A DNA stretch of 64,000 bases from Dallia pectoralis. Taxonomy: Eukaryota > Chordata > Actinopteri > Esociformes > Umbridae. Below, one piece after another: positions 1 to 11,300 of this stretch. The notes below the pieces were generated by a model. That model was not told the origin of the DNA and did no database searches. It worked only from the letters and a program-made list of their open reading frames with translations. The stretch is taken from contig CM055741.1 of the NCBI GenBank assembly GCA_029465975.1, positions 10,188,479 to 10,252,478 on the forward strand, in the 5' to 3' direction. The translations under genes were made by a program, and so were the position numbers. Every line of letters starts with the position of its first letter. Position 1 is the first letter of the stretch.

Positions 1-316
1 CAGTAATGACCATTACTAAGTTCAACTGAACTGTTCATGATTTCCATAAACTTCAGATCTTCTCTGGACATTTCTGGCTTGTCCTCTGTTGATTTCTCAT
101 TAAAGTCGTGGTTATATTGATTCGCCAACAGTTCCTCTATATTGGCAATAGATATTCGGTTGACTGTACCGGTAAAGCAGCTGCTTCCGGACTGATTGCC
201 TCTTCTTAGTGGTCCATTGATAACCCATCCCAATAGGGTTCTCACGGCATAGGGTCCACCATCCTTGCTATTTACCACTTCCCATGGTTCCATTACTCTT
301 GAAACGTTTGTTCCGA

Positions 317-1315
317 TCAATAAATGTGTAAATGTGGCCAGGCACTTAACTCCTCTTGTCGTGGGATGTTATCACGAGTCACAGGCATCTCATATTGTGT
401 AAACACATCCGGCAATTCGAAGAACTGGTTACTATTGCATGCAGATACTTCCAGCCCTGAGATGACATGACTGTTGACAAACTTTTCGTGGCTCATGGTT
501 CTTAACAGGATCTTGGCCTTCTTCCCTCTTACCTTCAATTCCCTCATGAGTCGCTCAGAGCAGAAAGTGGCTGTACTGCCGGGATCCAAAAATGCATAAG
601 TTTTTAGCATCTTACTGCCTTTTATAGCCTTAATTTGTACAGGCACAATTGGCAAGACACAATCTTGTGCGCCGGGCCCTATATGGCCACAAGTCTTAGG
701 AGAAACTACGTAAGCTGTTTCTTGGTGTCCGTCCTCTGATTTGATTTCCCTTTCCTTTGAATGGATATGGAGGCAGGTCGGATGTTTCAGGTTACACACC
801 ATGCAAAACAGACGTCTGTGACAATCTTTACTCATGTGCCCAATAGTCAAACACCCAAAACAAACACCTTTCGCCTTTAGAAATTCAATTTTCTCTCTGT
901 GCAGCTTCTTCTCCATTCTGGGACACAACTCCAGTCTGTGACCCTCTTCACACAGCAGACACAACACCTTTGTTGACTTATCAGTTAAATTGTTCTCCTC
1001 TTGCACTTGATGCATGTTTCCAGTATTGACAGCTTCTACAGAGGTAGCAAAACTGCTCCCCCTTCCCTTGAAGCGGACCTGTAAACCTCCATGTCCAGCG
1101 TTATATCTTGATGGTAAGGTAGATGTGTCCTGAATGTTTCCAAAGAGCGGATCAGAGGCAATGGATACTTGCCTCTCAACGAAACTGACGATGTCACTGA
1201 AACTTGGCTGACAACAGTGCCTCTCCTGTATCTCATAAGCAGTGTTTCTCCACCTTTCCCTCAGTTTATATGGTAGTTTCAGGACGATAACACGCATGTT
1301 GGATGGCATATTCAT
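317..1315 (-). pseudogene. BEL/Pao zinc knuckle and aspartic protease ORF segment
   Basis: This 332-codon segment continues the gag-pol after a frame break. It starts with the end of the DUF1759-like domain (KLPYKLRERWRNTAYEIQER). Two Cys/His clusters follow: CLLCEEGHRLELC, and CFGCLTIGHMSKDC, which fits C-x2-C-x4-H-x4-C. The retropepsin-like (DUF1758) domain has the catalytic LDPGS motif. DPGS instead of DTGS is common in BEL proteases. The frame stops after SAWPHLHIY, where the family normally continues towards LLIGTNV. That motif is present just beyond, in another frame (minus strand, roughly 326-306), so an indel lies here. Confidence 0.85.
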
Positions 1316-2531
1316 CTGTCATGTAACTGATGTCCTCCATTGCGTTACAACAGACCCGTAGAAACAAAACAAAGGCTTGCAAGCCCTTGACGTCATCTGC
1401 TTTGACTGGTGACCATCCTAGAGCTTTCTCCATGTAAGCTGTGGCTATCCTTTGTTCATTTCCAAAGCGTTTGTGAAGAAGTGTCCTAGCTCTTTGATAC
1501 CCGCTTTCCGGTGGCATGTGTTGACAGCTTTTAACCAGCTCCTTCGGTTGTCCTTTGGTGTACTGCTCTAAAAAGTACAAACAATCTTGGTTGCTAGCAG
1601 CCTTTTCTTCTACTCCATTTTCAAATGCTCTGATGAAAGTGCTGTATTCGAGAGGGTCTCCATCAAAGGTTGGTATATCCCTTCGGGGTAACGATACTGA
1701 AGACTGCTGCTGCACTAGCAAAGCAGTTATGTCGTTTTTCCTTTGCATAATGGTGAGAATATTTCCTTGTTCCACGGTGTTTTGCACTGAACCATCACCC
1801 TGTATGGACTCCTGCGTGGAAGGCATGGCCGTTTCCCGTGTGTGATATGTAGTGTGATTGGTTTGCTGAGATTGTTGGAGCAAGCTTGGTTTGTGTTTCA
1901 GGGCAAGAGCTTTGATTCCGTCCTGTAGAGAACTGTCTCCTTTGGGTCGTGCCCCCATTGACACCGTGAACTTGCTGCCTCCTTGTGGTAGATGATTGAC
2001 CTGATGGCTTGAATCCTTAAGACGTGTCTCCATTGACCCTGTGGCTTTGCCTCCTTTAGGTGGATGATTGAAATAATGGCTGGAATTTTGTGGAATAAAT
2101 TCCATAGCAGAAGATCTAAGGGAAGATTTGCACTTTGACCTTTTCAGATATGAGTTCATTCCATTGGAATGTGCACAAAAGCTTTGCACGTCAGAACCTC
2201 TGTCTTTAAGCACCTTAACCCTAGCGGTATGAGCAGCAATTTGACTTTGCAATTCGAGCACCTCCTTCTTTTGTCTAATTTGTTCCTCCTGTACCTCCAG
2301 TTCATGTTTTGCTTTTAGGGTAGCTGCCCTGGCAAGAAGAGCGGCCATTTCAGCCTCTGCCTTTAAGTATGCCGAGGAGGTTGACGACTTTAGAGACCCG
2401 TAGCTGGAGCAGGAGTTTGATGTACACCTTTTCCCACCAACATTAGAAACGCTGTCATTCGGACCGATATCATCCCAGATCGCTGTCTTGATACGCAGCC
2501 TTGTCAACTTCATCATTATCCTGCTCCTCAA
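1266..2531 (-). pseudogene. BEL/Pao gag-like ORF segment (coiled coil plus DUF1759-like domain)
   Basis: This is a 421-codon open stretch. Residues about 50-110 are a charged coiled coil rich in Ala, Glu and Lys. Residues about 115-270 are Ser/Gln/His-rich linker. From about residue 285 the DUF1759-like region follows, with TFDGDPLEY near its start and LLHKRFGN, which is typical of BEL gag. The frame ends abruptly after SYMTDEYAIQ. The expected continuation (MNMPSNMRVIVLKLPYKLRE) is found in the next frame starting at 1315, so a small indel near 1316-1320 breaks the gene. The first methionine is probably not a true start, because family-like sequence exists further upstream. Confidence 0.82.
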
Positions 2532-3084
2532 TGGCTAACAACCACCTTTTAATTATTTGAATCATTTCTGTATTACTATTCATTTCGATCTCAAGCCATT
2601 TATTTTGTTTTGACATTTCCTCCTTTGGTAGCTACGGGTTCAATGATTCATGCAAATCTGTTATTTCCACACTAAATTTTAAAAGGGTATCTTATAGAAT
2701 CTGTACCTCGGACATATTTTCCTTTGACAGCATCAGTTGCCCAACTTCTTTTCTTAGTCTATACAGTTTCTTTATCCTAAGGTTCCTTTCCCTTTGATGT
2801 GATGATATTTTTTCCTCCAAAGCTTTAACCGTGAGTTTAACCGGCCTTTTACCACTTTCATTCTCCGTTTCACTTTGATTCACAGCTGCATTCAAACCCA
2901 CGTTACTCATTGTGATAATGATTACAAGCCGCCAAAGCTTTGTTTAGAATTGAAACAGGATTTACCTATATCCTGATGTCAGAAGTCCAATCTCTTCCAC
3001 ACAGCTTGAAATAATTTAAAACAATCCTACCGTTCCTCTCCGGTGTTGTTTTAGCCCACTTTCGGTTATCCACCTCCAATTTTC

Positions 3085-3599
3085 CTGTCGGCGCTCACTC
3101 ATTGGAATCAGCTGGAGCGCTGCGCTTCTGCCGTCTCAACATCCATCCAATCCGTCCATTGAAGCATAGTTTTTCAACTTCTTGTGTAGTGGCTCTCGTA
3201 CCACAAAAAAAGCCACTTGAGAGAATTCAGCCGTATAGTTTCCAACGCGTAATTGTGCAAAAAATCACGTCTTCCGTGGAATTCGATTGATAGTTTATTA
3301 AATGCTGATTAAAACGCTTACAAACACTGTCGCTTGCCTTGCTGGTATACGTTAAGCTCATACGAGTTCGAGCAACACTAAATGTAATACTGGAAGCTGG
3401 CTATAACAAGAAATAAAACCCGAATATCCACATGCACACATGTACGGTTGAAAAACTGTGTAGCTACGCAGATAATAATTCCCCATTGTTACTCCCCTGT
3501 GACTTCCTTATATACCCAGCATAACCACTGTGATGCCATACCTATGCCCCCTGGCGTGCAGGTGGAGGAGCGTCACACCCATGCAGGATGCCACCAACA
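3085..3599 (-). mobile_element. probable 5' LTR of the BEL/Pao element
   Basis: The non-coding stretch next to the gag start has the layout of an LTR read on the minus strand. It begins TGTTGGTGGC at 3599, has a TATA-like TATATAAG near 3519-3512, and an AATAAA near 3295. The inner edge is uncertain and is placed near 3085-3110, where a possible primer-binding-like GCGCCGACAGG occurs. The matching 3' LTR lies outside the window, so LTR identity and target duplication cannot be tested here. Confidence 0.5.
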
Positions 3600-3661
3600 A
3601 TACATATAAAAACTATCGAAATTGGCTACAACAAACGTGATGTGCTGTTTTTCTGTTCCAG

Positions 3662-6399
3662 AGGCCATGTGGACGTGCTACGTGTCCTTCTGTCTGGAGA
3701 GGTTCAAGAGGAAAACCAACGTCCGTGAACTGAAGGAGAAGGTCAATATTTAATTTCACGGCTGTATTTACTTTGTTACTGTGGTCCGTGTTTAGTGCAG
3801 AATGTTGCTTTTGTAAAGTGGGTGTGTCGTGATGATGACGAAGGTTTCACGCGATCTGTGTTTGCATCCCTCAGAGGCATCAGAGGCTGCTCGCCGTGCT
3901 TCAGCGAGCCCACGACTCCTCGCTGCTGAGCAAGGACTTTTACAAGAACTGGGTAGGAATACTTGATTTGGCTTGGAATTAAAATCTCGGGCATGAACCC
4001 GTATCACCAGTCTACATACGAGACGTACGGCATCCGACATCAATCCAGACTTTTGGCTGTCTAGCTTCAGGTTTTACTCTCGTCAGGAGACGCTGGGCGT
4101 GCCACCGCAGTTGCCATGGCAGCCACCGAGCGCCACAGCAAATCGGCGGACACGTGGGGCCTTGCCCTGCAGACGCTGCTTGCGCTGGGGAGTGGTACCA
4201 TGGGAAAGATATTCCAGGACGCTCTGACACACATCAATCCCAAGGTACGTACGAATGTGCACACACACACTTGTAGTGTGAAAGTAGGCCAGCTCCCAGC
4301 GTGCCGGTTAACTTTCTACAACATATTATGAACCTTCTAAAATGGCTGCTACTCACTGCTAAAAAGGTTTGGTTTTGGGCTTAAACTCGCTCTAAAAAGA
4401 TAGTATTTATATGGTAGCTGTTTTATATGGTATTTATATGGTTGCTGTTTATATGGTATTTATATGGTAGCTCTGAGATCCCCATTATTTGCTTTTGTCT
4501 TACTATGTTACTAGCTAGCAACGCATTGTTTTGCAGAAAAGGTGGATTAAATCTAACCCTCCACCATGTTCGTAAATATGAAATATCCTTGGCCTTTTGT
4601 GATTGCGTCTGACAAGTCAAATAGTTTGACGTATATATTTATGAGTAAGCTTTGTCTTAATTACCCGCCACTGTTTTTTCTGGCTCAGCTGCTTACAGAA
4701 AGGAAAGTTTAATGTGTAAACACACCTGACTTGACGTTAACCAGCACGGTCTTGTCTGTTCACAGGAGAGTCTTCCTATCTGGCTGCTTCAGGTGGAGTG
4801 GAGCGAGACATCACAGACTCCGGAGGAAACAGAGGCCCTGTTTCAGGTACAGAACCGCTGAAGCCCGACATCTCCTGTTACACTGCGTTGATATGACACC
4901 GTCCGATAGAACTAACACCAGCTCACGCATGTCTTTAATTAATCCAGATGTTGCTTTTTTGTCGGTTTTTGAGTATTGGTGTGTAGAAAATGCTACACGT
5001 CTGACCGCATACGACGTTGTTGGGTTGCGTGATGTTTGTGGAACAATGGTGTTTGTTCTTCTGCTCTCTCAGAGAGGCCTGCTGTCTTCAGTGCCGGACG
5101 TTTCAAAGGAGATTAAGGAGAAGTACCTCGATTGGTCGTACAGGGTTGGAGGCTACAAGAAAGCCAGGAAGACTTTCACAAGGTGATCAATACGAGTGAT
5201 ATTCTTATTATTGGCTGTTGCCTGCATACACGAAGGGAAAATAATAGCAAAGATGTATCTAATTCATAGAATATATTTTGTACAGCATATCCTTGTAGAC
5301 TATTAGGTATGCAGCTTAGTGATAAGAGCATGTGAGTAACAATCGAAAGGTTGCTAGGTCAAATTCCATAGCCGGCAAGATGGAAATTTTTAAATTATAG
5401 CATTTTTAAGTTTATCCTTCTTGCTCCCAGATCGTTACCGGGTTATAAATGCAATCGGAGTCTAATAGAATATGAATATATATAAATATTTTACAATTTC
5501 TTTGACAGTTTGCACGAGAGCCGGCCTTTCTCCAAAGGCTTTTTCACCCGTATGATCCAGATCGAGAAAGAAGAAGTAAGTCTGTCAAGCCACTAATGTG
5601 ATGTATGAGGAAACAAGTTCAGGGCCAGGCAGGTATCAAACAGCTAAAGTCATTATCTCAAAACCAACTTTTTATGTAAAAAACATACTATATCGAATGG
5701 GTTTATTGGACTGTATAAAGGTTTCAACTAAGGTTTCAGCGAACAGTAGTTTGCAGTAACACAGAACATTGTAACGTGTGTTATTTGTCGTTTGTTAAGT
5801 TCCAAAATCTGTTTAATTAATTGAAAAAACTTTTTTGGGGGGGAAGTCAAAGCTAGGGTCCACTCACACAAGTCACCGCCGTGCTTTAGCGTGAATCGTG
5901 GAGTTGAATTTAGTCAGTTAAGCAAATAAGCTACATGAGCATGAACAATCAACCTGTTAGTATCTAAAACGATTTGCCTGTTTCTTTTAGGAGACTCCCA
6001 AGATGACCAACCTGCGGGACCTCTACGAGAGAGCTCTGAGGGAATTTGGCTCCACAGATGATGGTAAGAGAACGGCCTTTATTTACTGTGAACAAGAGCA
6101 TATCGGTTTCTGATAGACAGAATTAAAAAAGTGACACACATGGAACAACGCCACCTGTAATTAGTGTGTCCTCTTGGGTATTATGTTGTATCATCTCAAG
6201 TTGGTTTGGAAAGTCAGGACTTGGGTGTGACCGTTTCCCTTCAGGTCTGTGGCTGGAGTACATCAGGGAAGAGCTTGGGCCCAGAGGCCAGCCGGAGAAC
6301 TGTGGTAGGATCCACTGGAGAGCAATGAAGATACTGGAGGGGGAAAGTGTGGAGAGGTTTATTACCCAGTACACCCTTCTGCAGACCGGACACATTTAG
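3662..6399 (+). CDS. utp6: UTP6 small subunit processome component, last eight coding exons (3' partial)
   Basis: UTP6 is a HAT-repeat protein of the UtpB subcomplex of the nucleolar SSU processome, needed for early 18S pre-rRNA processing. Exons are read from splice sites and similarity to vertebrate UTP6: 3662-3741 (AMWTCYVSFCLERFKRKTN), 3884-3952 (RLLAVLQRAHDSSLLSKDFY), 4071-4244 (DTWGLALQTLL, DALTHINPK), 4766-4846 (ESLPIWLLQVEWSETSQ), 5073-5182 (KYLDWSYRVGGYKKARKTF), 5509-5575 (HESRPFSKGFFTRMIQIEKE), 5991-6063 (LRDLYERALREFGSTDD) and 6245-6399 (GQPENCGRIHWRAMKILEGE, ending LLQTGHI and TAG). Every intron has GT/AG ends and the phases join without a stop. The exons give about 270 residues, equal to the C-terminal part of the roughly 600-residue family. 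The N-terminal half lies left of the window, beyond the BEL element. No truncation is seen in the part present. Confidence 0.95.
5305..5395 (+). repeat. degraded tRNA-derived SINE fragment in a UTP6 intron
   Basis: The stretch has a pol III A-box-like AGCTTAGTGATAAGAGC near 5311 and a B-box-like GGTCAAATTCC near 5367. The spacing and the intervening 'gaaaggttgctaggtc' are typical of a tRNA-derived repeat common in salmonid and other teleost genomes. It has clearly diverged. It lies in the intron between the exons ending at 5182 and starting at 5509, in the same orientation as UTP6. Confidence 0.6.
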
Positions 6400-7375
6400 A
6401 ACACACAGGACCACCCCTATCCAGGTCCCGGAAGTGGACGGGTCCACCAGTGGCGAAACACATGCATATACATCTGCAGATATCAGATAAGGAAGTAGAC
6501 GATGCCCCTAACCTCTGTTCTAGGATCAGATCTGTTGGTATTTTACTCATAGTAAATGGTTGGAATTGGGAAAAAAGGAATCTGATTGTAGATCTGCGGT
6601 TAATGGAAACGTCTGACTGGAGACGGACATCATCCCTGTGCTGCTGTTGTTAAGTCTTATGAAGAGTTTAGTTGTAGTTGATATTTCCTTGTCATTTGTA
6701 TGCGACATGATGCTAAGTGACTGTAATTTATCAAACTTTTATACACAGCCACGTTGCATTTATTGTACGTTTACCGACCATGAACTTTGTTTGTGTTAAT
6801 TGTTAGTCTGGGTGAAGGAAGTGTCAGGCAAAGCATGCTACATCTTTTTTCCCCTGCTATGATGACCAGTTATATTGTCTCATTTGTGTTGTTTTTGCCT
6901 TCCTGATAGAAGAGCTTTCAGAAATTACTTTGACTAGACATCAAAAGCCTTTAAAGTTTTTGCAGTAAAGGAATTTAATCTAGTTGCTGTGTATAGCCTT
7001 GTGATACAGTTCAGTGTGCTTTGTAAAACATTCTTACAAAGATAAGACCTTAAACAAGACTCTTAAACAAGACCAGTAAACCCGAAACTCTCCTGGCATA
7101 CAACACACATCTATCCAGTAAGTTTGATATGATTTACTTTTTACATTTCACCAGCATTTTGGCAGTATGAAAAATATGATATAGCAAACAACAATTTACA
7201 TAGTGTGCATAATAATATAAATGCATTATAAAATTCCCTACAATGGACTCACAAGTTACTTAGATGTCTTTATATTTTCCATCTTTTATTGTGTTAGACT
7301 GAATTTATAATAATGTGTTGGGGGAAAATCAGTGAAAACATTTTCAGATTTTTTTTTCTGCCAATTTACTGAACC
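6400..7375 (+). other. UTP6 3' UTR and downstream flank
   Basis: This is AT-rich sequence after the UTP6 stop. I see no canonical AATAAA in it, only AT-rich variants (for example near 7210), so the polyadenylation site is not defined. Short open frames at 6450-6653 look random. Nothing else is recognisable. Confidence 0.5.
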
Positions 7376-7830
7376 CCTTCTGAGATATCTAAAGTCCATT
7401 GGTTGTTTGGAGTCCACCTGGGACTAATTCAATTAATAAGGCACACGTATGTCTATATAAGACCACAGTGCATGTCTGTGAAAAATACAATGAATTCCAA
7501 GGAACTCTCCGTAGACCTCCAAGATAGAATTGTGCCTAGTGAAGGTTATTGTAGAAGTGCTGAAGGACTGAACATTCCCAGGAGCACATTGGAGCTCCAT
7601 TGGTTGGAAATGGAACACGTTGTAACCACCGACTCTTACTAAAGCTCAAACCAAACTAAGTAACTGGGCAAGACGGGTCTGGATCGAGAAGGTGACCAAG
7701 GACCCAATGACCACTAACAACGTCAGAGTTAACATGCAGAGATGGGAGCACCTGCCAGAAGGACAGCCATCTGTGCAGCACTCCATCAATCAGGCTGGTA
7801 TGGTAGGGCGTGGCTAGACGCTAAACACCT
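7376..7830 (+). mobile_element. Tc1-like transposon remnant (5' half)
   Basis: The sequence follows the teleost Tc1 layout. A leader (gtccacctgggactaattc, then tctatataagaccac) precedes a degraded transposase start, MNSKELSVDLQDRIV. Next come pieces of the DNA-binding region (GLNIPRSTLE), then 'gagaaggtgaccaaggaccc' and 'agaaggacagccatctgtgc'. Stops and indels break the frame, so it is inactive. The catalytic half is not present here. No terminal inverted repeat was delimited, so the ends are approximate. Confidence 0.8.
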
Positions 7831-7904
7831 CCACAGTACACGCTGCCAGTCGACCTTAAGGCCTTGTAGCTGAATCAAGTCCCGCTCCATCTGATACATG
7901 CAGC

Positions 7905-7920
7905 CTGTTTTAATGGACTG
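7905..7920 (-). terminator. candidate ATTAAA polyadenylation signal for the 70-aa protein gene
   Basis: On the minus strand CCATTAAAAC occurs about 100 bp after the TGA stop of the small membrane protein ORF. ATTAAA is the commonest variant poly(A) signal. Cleavage site and downstream element are not determined. Confidence 0.35.
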
Positions 7921-8014
7921 TCCAGCGCTCCAAACCGATCGCATCCCCATGCTGGTGCAATGATGTCCTTGCACCCCCTTGCCTCCTGGTCCCTGCACTG
8001 CTGCTCCTCGCTCC

Positions 8015-8227
8015 TCAGCGTTTCCTCAACAGTAAGTATGTGAAGAACACCACCACACCGGCGGCCAGAGCCGCGATGACACACTGATGGACAGTAACGA
8101 CGGTCTCCAGGGCGTGGATACGCTCCTCCATGGCACTGGTCTGGATGTATTCATAGACGAAGACGACGATACTCCACACGGCCAAAACGGCGTCCACCAG
8201 GGCCTTAACGGTGGGGGTGGGGGACAT
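8015..8227 (-). CDS. small two-pass membrane protein, 70 aa, unrecognised
   Basis: The 70-codon frame uses codons mostly ending in C, G or T, unlike the surrounding DNA. The predicted protein has a hydrophobic segment at about residues 9-27 (ALVDAVLAVWSIVVFVYEY), a short charged loop (MEERIHALE), a second segment at about 46-66 (QCVIAALAAGVVVFFTYLLL) and a basic end, LRKR. A pyrimidine-rich tract ending in CAG lies just upstream on the minus strand (exon start about 8304), so the exon may carry a short 5' UTR before this ATG. An in-frame TAG precedes the ATG. An ATTAAA lies about 100 bp after the stop. The gene is convergent with UTP6. I do not recognise the family. It could also be the last exon of a larger gene. 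Membrane topology is inferred from hydrophobicity only. Confidence 0.55.
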   Translation of the reverse strand: MSPTPTVKALVDAVLAVWSIVVFVYEYIQTSAMEERIHALETVVTVHQCVIAALAAGVVVFFTYLLLRKR

Positions 8228-8304
8228 TGGCGTGGTGGCAGGACGTCGCTACAGCCGGACCCCAGCTACATCTGTTGACCACAGGACGCACTACCCTGCT
8301 TCCC
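8228..8304 (-). promoter_or_regulatory. probable 5' UTR segment and splice acceptor of the 70-aa protein gene
   Basis: On the minus strand the run tatatctctcccccag ends at 8305. It is a good polypyrimidine tract plus AG acceptor. The following bases contain a minimal ATG-TAG upstream frame before the 70-codon ORF. The upstream exon was not identified. Confidence 0.35.
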
Positions 8305-11300
8305 CTGGGGGAGAGATATAGGTAAACACAAGGCTTAACATGAGACCTTAGACGGGTAGAATGAAGCTCTGAGGTGGCATGCGAAGAGGCATGGTTCTCC
8401 ACAGAGGTGATATCTGTGGCTGTTCTCGTAATTTATTCATTTACTCAACATGTTCTGAATAGTTTGGAAAAGTGGTACCCTTCTCATCTTTACGTTGCCT
8501 AGACTACCCGCCAGCAGACTAGCATCAGCATCCGGAGATAACCTGTTGGTCACTCCCGTCTTTTCTCACCGTCGTCTTGTAGGTAAAGAACTTTGCAATT
8601 GAACAATATGATTATTCTGATGCACAATTGATTTGTGAGTTCAAGGGGGGGGGATCCCGGGAGTAATTTGAATATCCTATGATAATGTACCCAGCTGCCC
8701 AATGGCCTTGCAGATAATGACAAATCAACATTTTTGAACAGGAAAATACATCTGGGATGGATAACACAATAGCTCAGTGACAACTTAAAAATTCAATCAT
8801 AGCTTTATTACAACATCACATCAACTCGATCGGTTTAACTCGAGCCAAAGTGTGCAAGCCAGAAACCATGCGACAAACACGCACATAATAATACATAGGC
8901 CTACTCACCAAGGGGTTGGCAACACTATGTACAACGTGGCTGGAGTAATGATGAACATCCGTGCCCCTTGGATTTATACAGTGATATGATTAAACAAGTG
9001 GTCCTCGTGTAGCGGTGACAAGTTCAACTGCTGCTGTGTAAGCAGTTGAACTTGTCATTACGCACAGAAAGGGCGTCATTACGCACAGAAAAGGCGTGTG
9101 GGAATCGTCCCATTCTTATTTCTACAGTAAGTTATTATAACCTTAGAAAAAATCATATAATTCCACCATAACCTTGTTCATGGATAGAATATGTTACAGA
9201 AGCATGGAAATTTGATCCCCTAAAAAAATATTAAAACGATACATGTTTTTGACACCAGGTGTCGCAACAGACCACCAGAAGTGACTGACGTAAAAATAAC
9301 ATTATAATAACATTGTCTAGTCCTATCACGATTATGATTATATATTCAATCGTAATGGTTTCCTAATAACGACCGCAACGGGTTTGCGATGAGTCAATTT
9401 GCCAAATACACATAATTGTTAACACATTTAGGAATTAATATCGAAACTGCATACATGTGTCCATTTTTTCATTCTTTGATTTGATTGTGAATGAGTGTGG
9501 ACATTGCATTCATTAGTTGCCCCTAACAAAATCTGTGAAATTACTGGCATATAGCTTGGCAATAAGAATAACCAGGTTTATAACCAGCAGAAGTCCATTT
9601 TGGGGAGGTCCCAGCACGAGGGCGCAACACCACATTTCAAAACGCGTTCCTGCTCTCATGCGCTGTCGTGGTAATTTCAGCCACACACAACGGCAATAAC
9701 CTCAGCAAGTTCGTTTCGGGAGTGGATCTTTTGGGGACCGTACGCACGGTGGAACCACCCCATGTATCTATTACAAACAGTCTCCGGGGAACCACTGGCA
9801 CGGTGGCACGGGTGATGATCTACACTGGTGCGTCTGGCTCGTCCTCGAAGACACACCACGTTCCCAGATATCGCAAAGAGAATTGGCTGCGTTTTTGCCC
9901 CCAAAGGAGAATCTTTCCAAATGTGTGGATCGTGCAACAGCAGCGTAACTGGTCAAACATAAGGGTGGTGTCGGTGGTGTTCGTGAGCAGCAGCGGACTG
10001 GAACTTGATGCGCACGCAGGTCCATTCTCCCACACACGCACGGTCCATTCTCCCACACACGCACGGTCCTTACCCAGTGAGGCGCTGTGTCATCCTGCTG
10101 TCCAATGGATGCGAACCGGACTTCACGGATCCCACCGCGTTATAATGGCGAAGAAACATGTGTGTGTCTATATCCGACACTGGAGAATAACAGGTAAAGA
10201 CAACCGATGTCAGCTCACTCAGACAGTATGTTCTCAAATGCCAAGTGTGGTTCTAGATATTCCTGAATTCATTGCTGATCTCGATACGGAAGTCTACAAT
10301 ATTGGGTCAGAACATTTGTGACAAGTACGTTTTCTAACAGGACATGCTGGGATACTGGTAATGTTGTGCATTATTACTCCTATATTAATTATTTAATGTA
10401 CTTTTAAAAATCGAGCGTGTAAGTGACACTTCATTCCTTAAACAAATAGGTAATAGGGTGCTCTGGAATCAGTGTGTGCCAGAGTCTGGGTCTTTGCGGG
10501 CAAGGTGAGTCCTCATTCATTCAACTGGCCTACAAAGTCCCAGTTTCTGGCTCATGTGACCAACAAGTTCAGAGTGTAGGTCACTTGGATCTATCAAGTT
10601 GTTACTGTACTTTTAAACTATTCTGCAGCGATGCTTTTTGGGGAAAACTTGCTTTGAACACTGGTCAGAATTATGCAACGAAACCACGGAGCTTTTGGGC
10701 AAAAATAAATAATTATGTATTTCATTAGTCTCATAGGAATTTAAATGTAGCCTTTTGCCTCTTATACAGATGCATTTCTTGTTGTAAAGTAAATCAGGGG
10801 ACATTGGTATATAGTAGGCTGGAGCACATTTTGTAATTCGGTCCTAGAACCGATGAGTCAGCAGAATATGTATTACCTCAGATCTAAACTAATATTCAGC
10901 CCCTTTAGGTTATATATCATTAGAAATAAAGTATGTTCTACTGGTTTAAATCTCCATGACTGGCCTGAATGTGCAGCATCAACCAGATAATAAAAAAATA
11001 GCCTATTGGAATTAGCAATGTACTCATGAAATGGTCAATAAAAACTATGGCATGTTAGAGATAGATACAATTTTGGGACATTTCTAATGCTTACTAAAGA
11101 ATATAATAGATTCAATTTGAATGTCGGGAAAATGTATTTATCTTATATGATTAAACCAAAGGAGCGTGTTAAAGTCATAAAAGCAGCACTAAGTCAGAAA
11201 CCAATTTAGTCTCGGACATGTTTTCACCAGCAGAATCCAATATACTACATGGTCCTCTAATGAATTTAGCATCTCAACCCTAAACGCTTCGTGTAATTAA

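Larger units (their letters stand above)
1..2910 (-). mobile_element. BEL/Pao LTR retrotransposon, 5' part of the gag-pol region (frame-broken; continues past the window edge)
   Basis: The minus strand reads in the order of a BEL/Pao gag-pol. At 2910-2692 there is a short N-terminal piece with a basic coiled coil. At 2531-1266 there is an Ala/Glu/Lys-rich coiled coil (KAEAEMAALLARAATLKAKH), followed by a DUF1759-like segment (RDIPTFDGDPLEYSTFIRAF). At 1315-317 there is a CCHC zinc knuckle (CFGCLTIGHMSKDC) and a retropepsin-type active site (FLDPGSTATFCSERLM). At 316-1 the frame resumes with PYAVRTLLGWVINGPL, a stretch typical of BEL pol just after the protease. Reverse transcriptase and integrase would lie beyond position 1. 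Known biology: BEL/Pao elements encode one Gag-Pol polyprotein. Here the frame shifts near 1316-1320 and again near 317-330, and stops separate 2692 from 2531, so this copy looks inactive. It is antisense to UTP6. Confidence 0.9.

Noticed and set aside
4731..5186. Single 151-codon ORF across two UTP6 exons
   Set aside because: Vertebrate UTP6 similarity and splice sites show it is two exons (4766-4846 and 5073-5182) with an intron between them.
9668..10321. 217-codon plus-strand frame
   Set aside because: Overlapping antisense frames of similar quality, a 22-bp tandem duplication inside, no recognised motif and no splice support.
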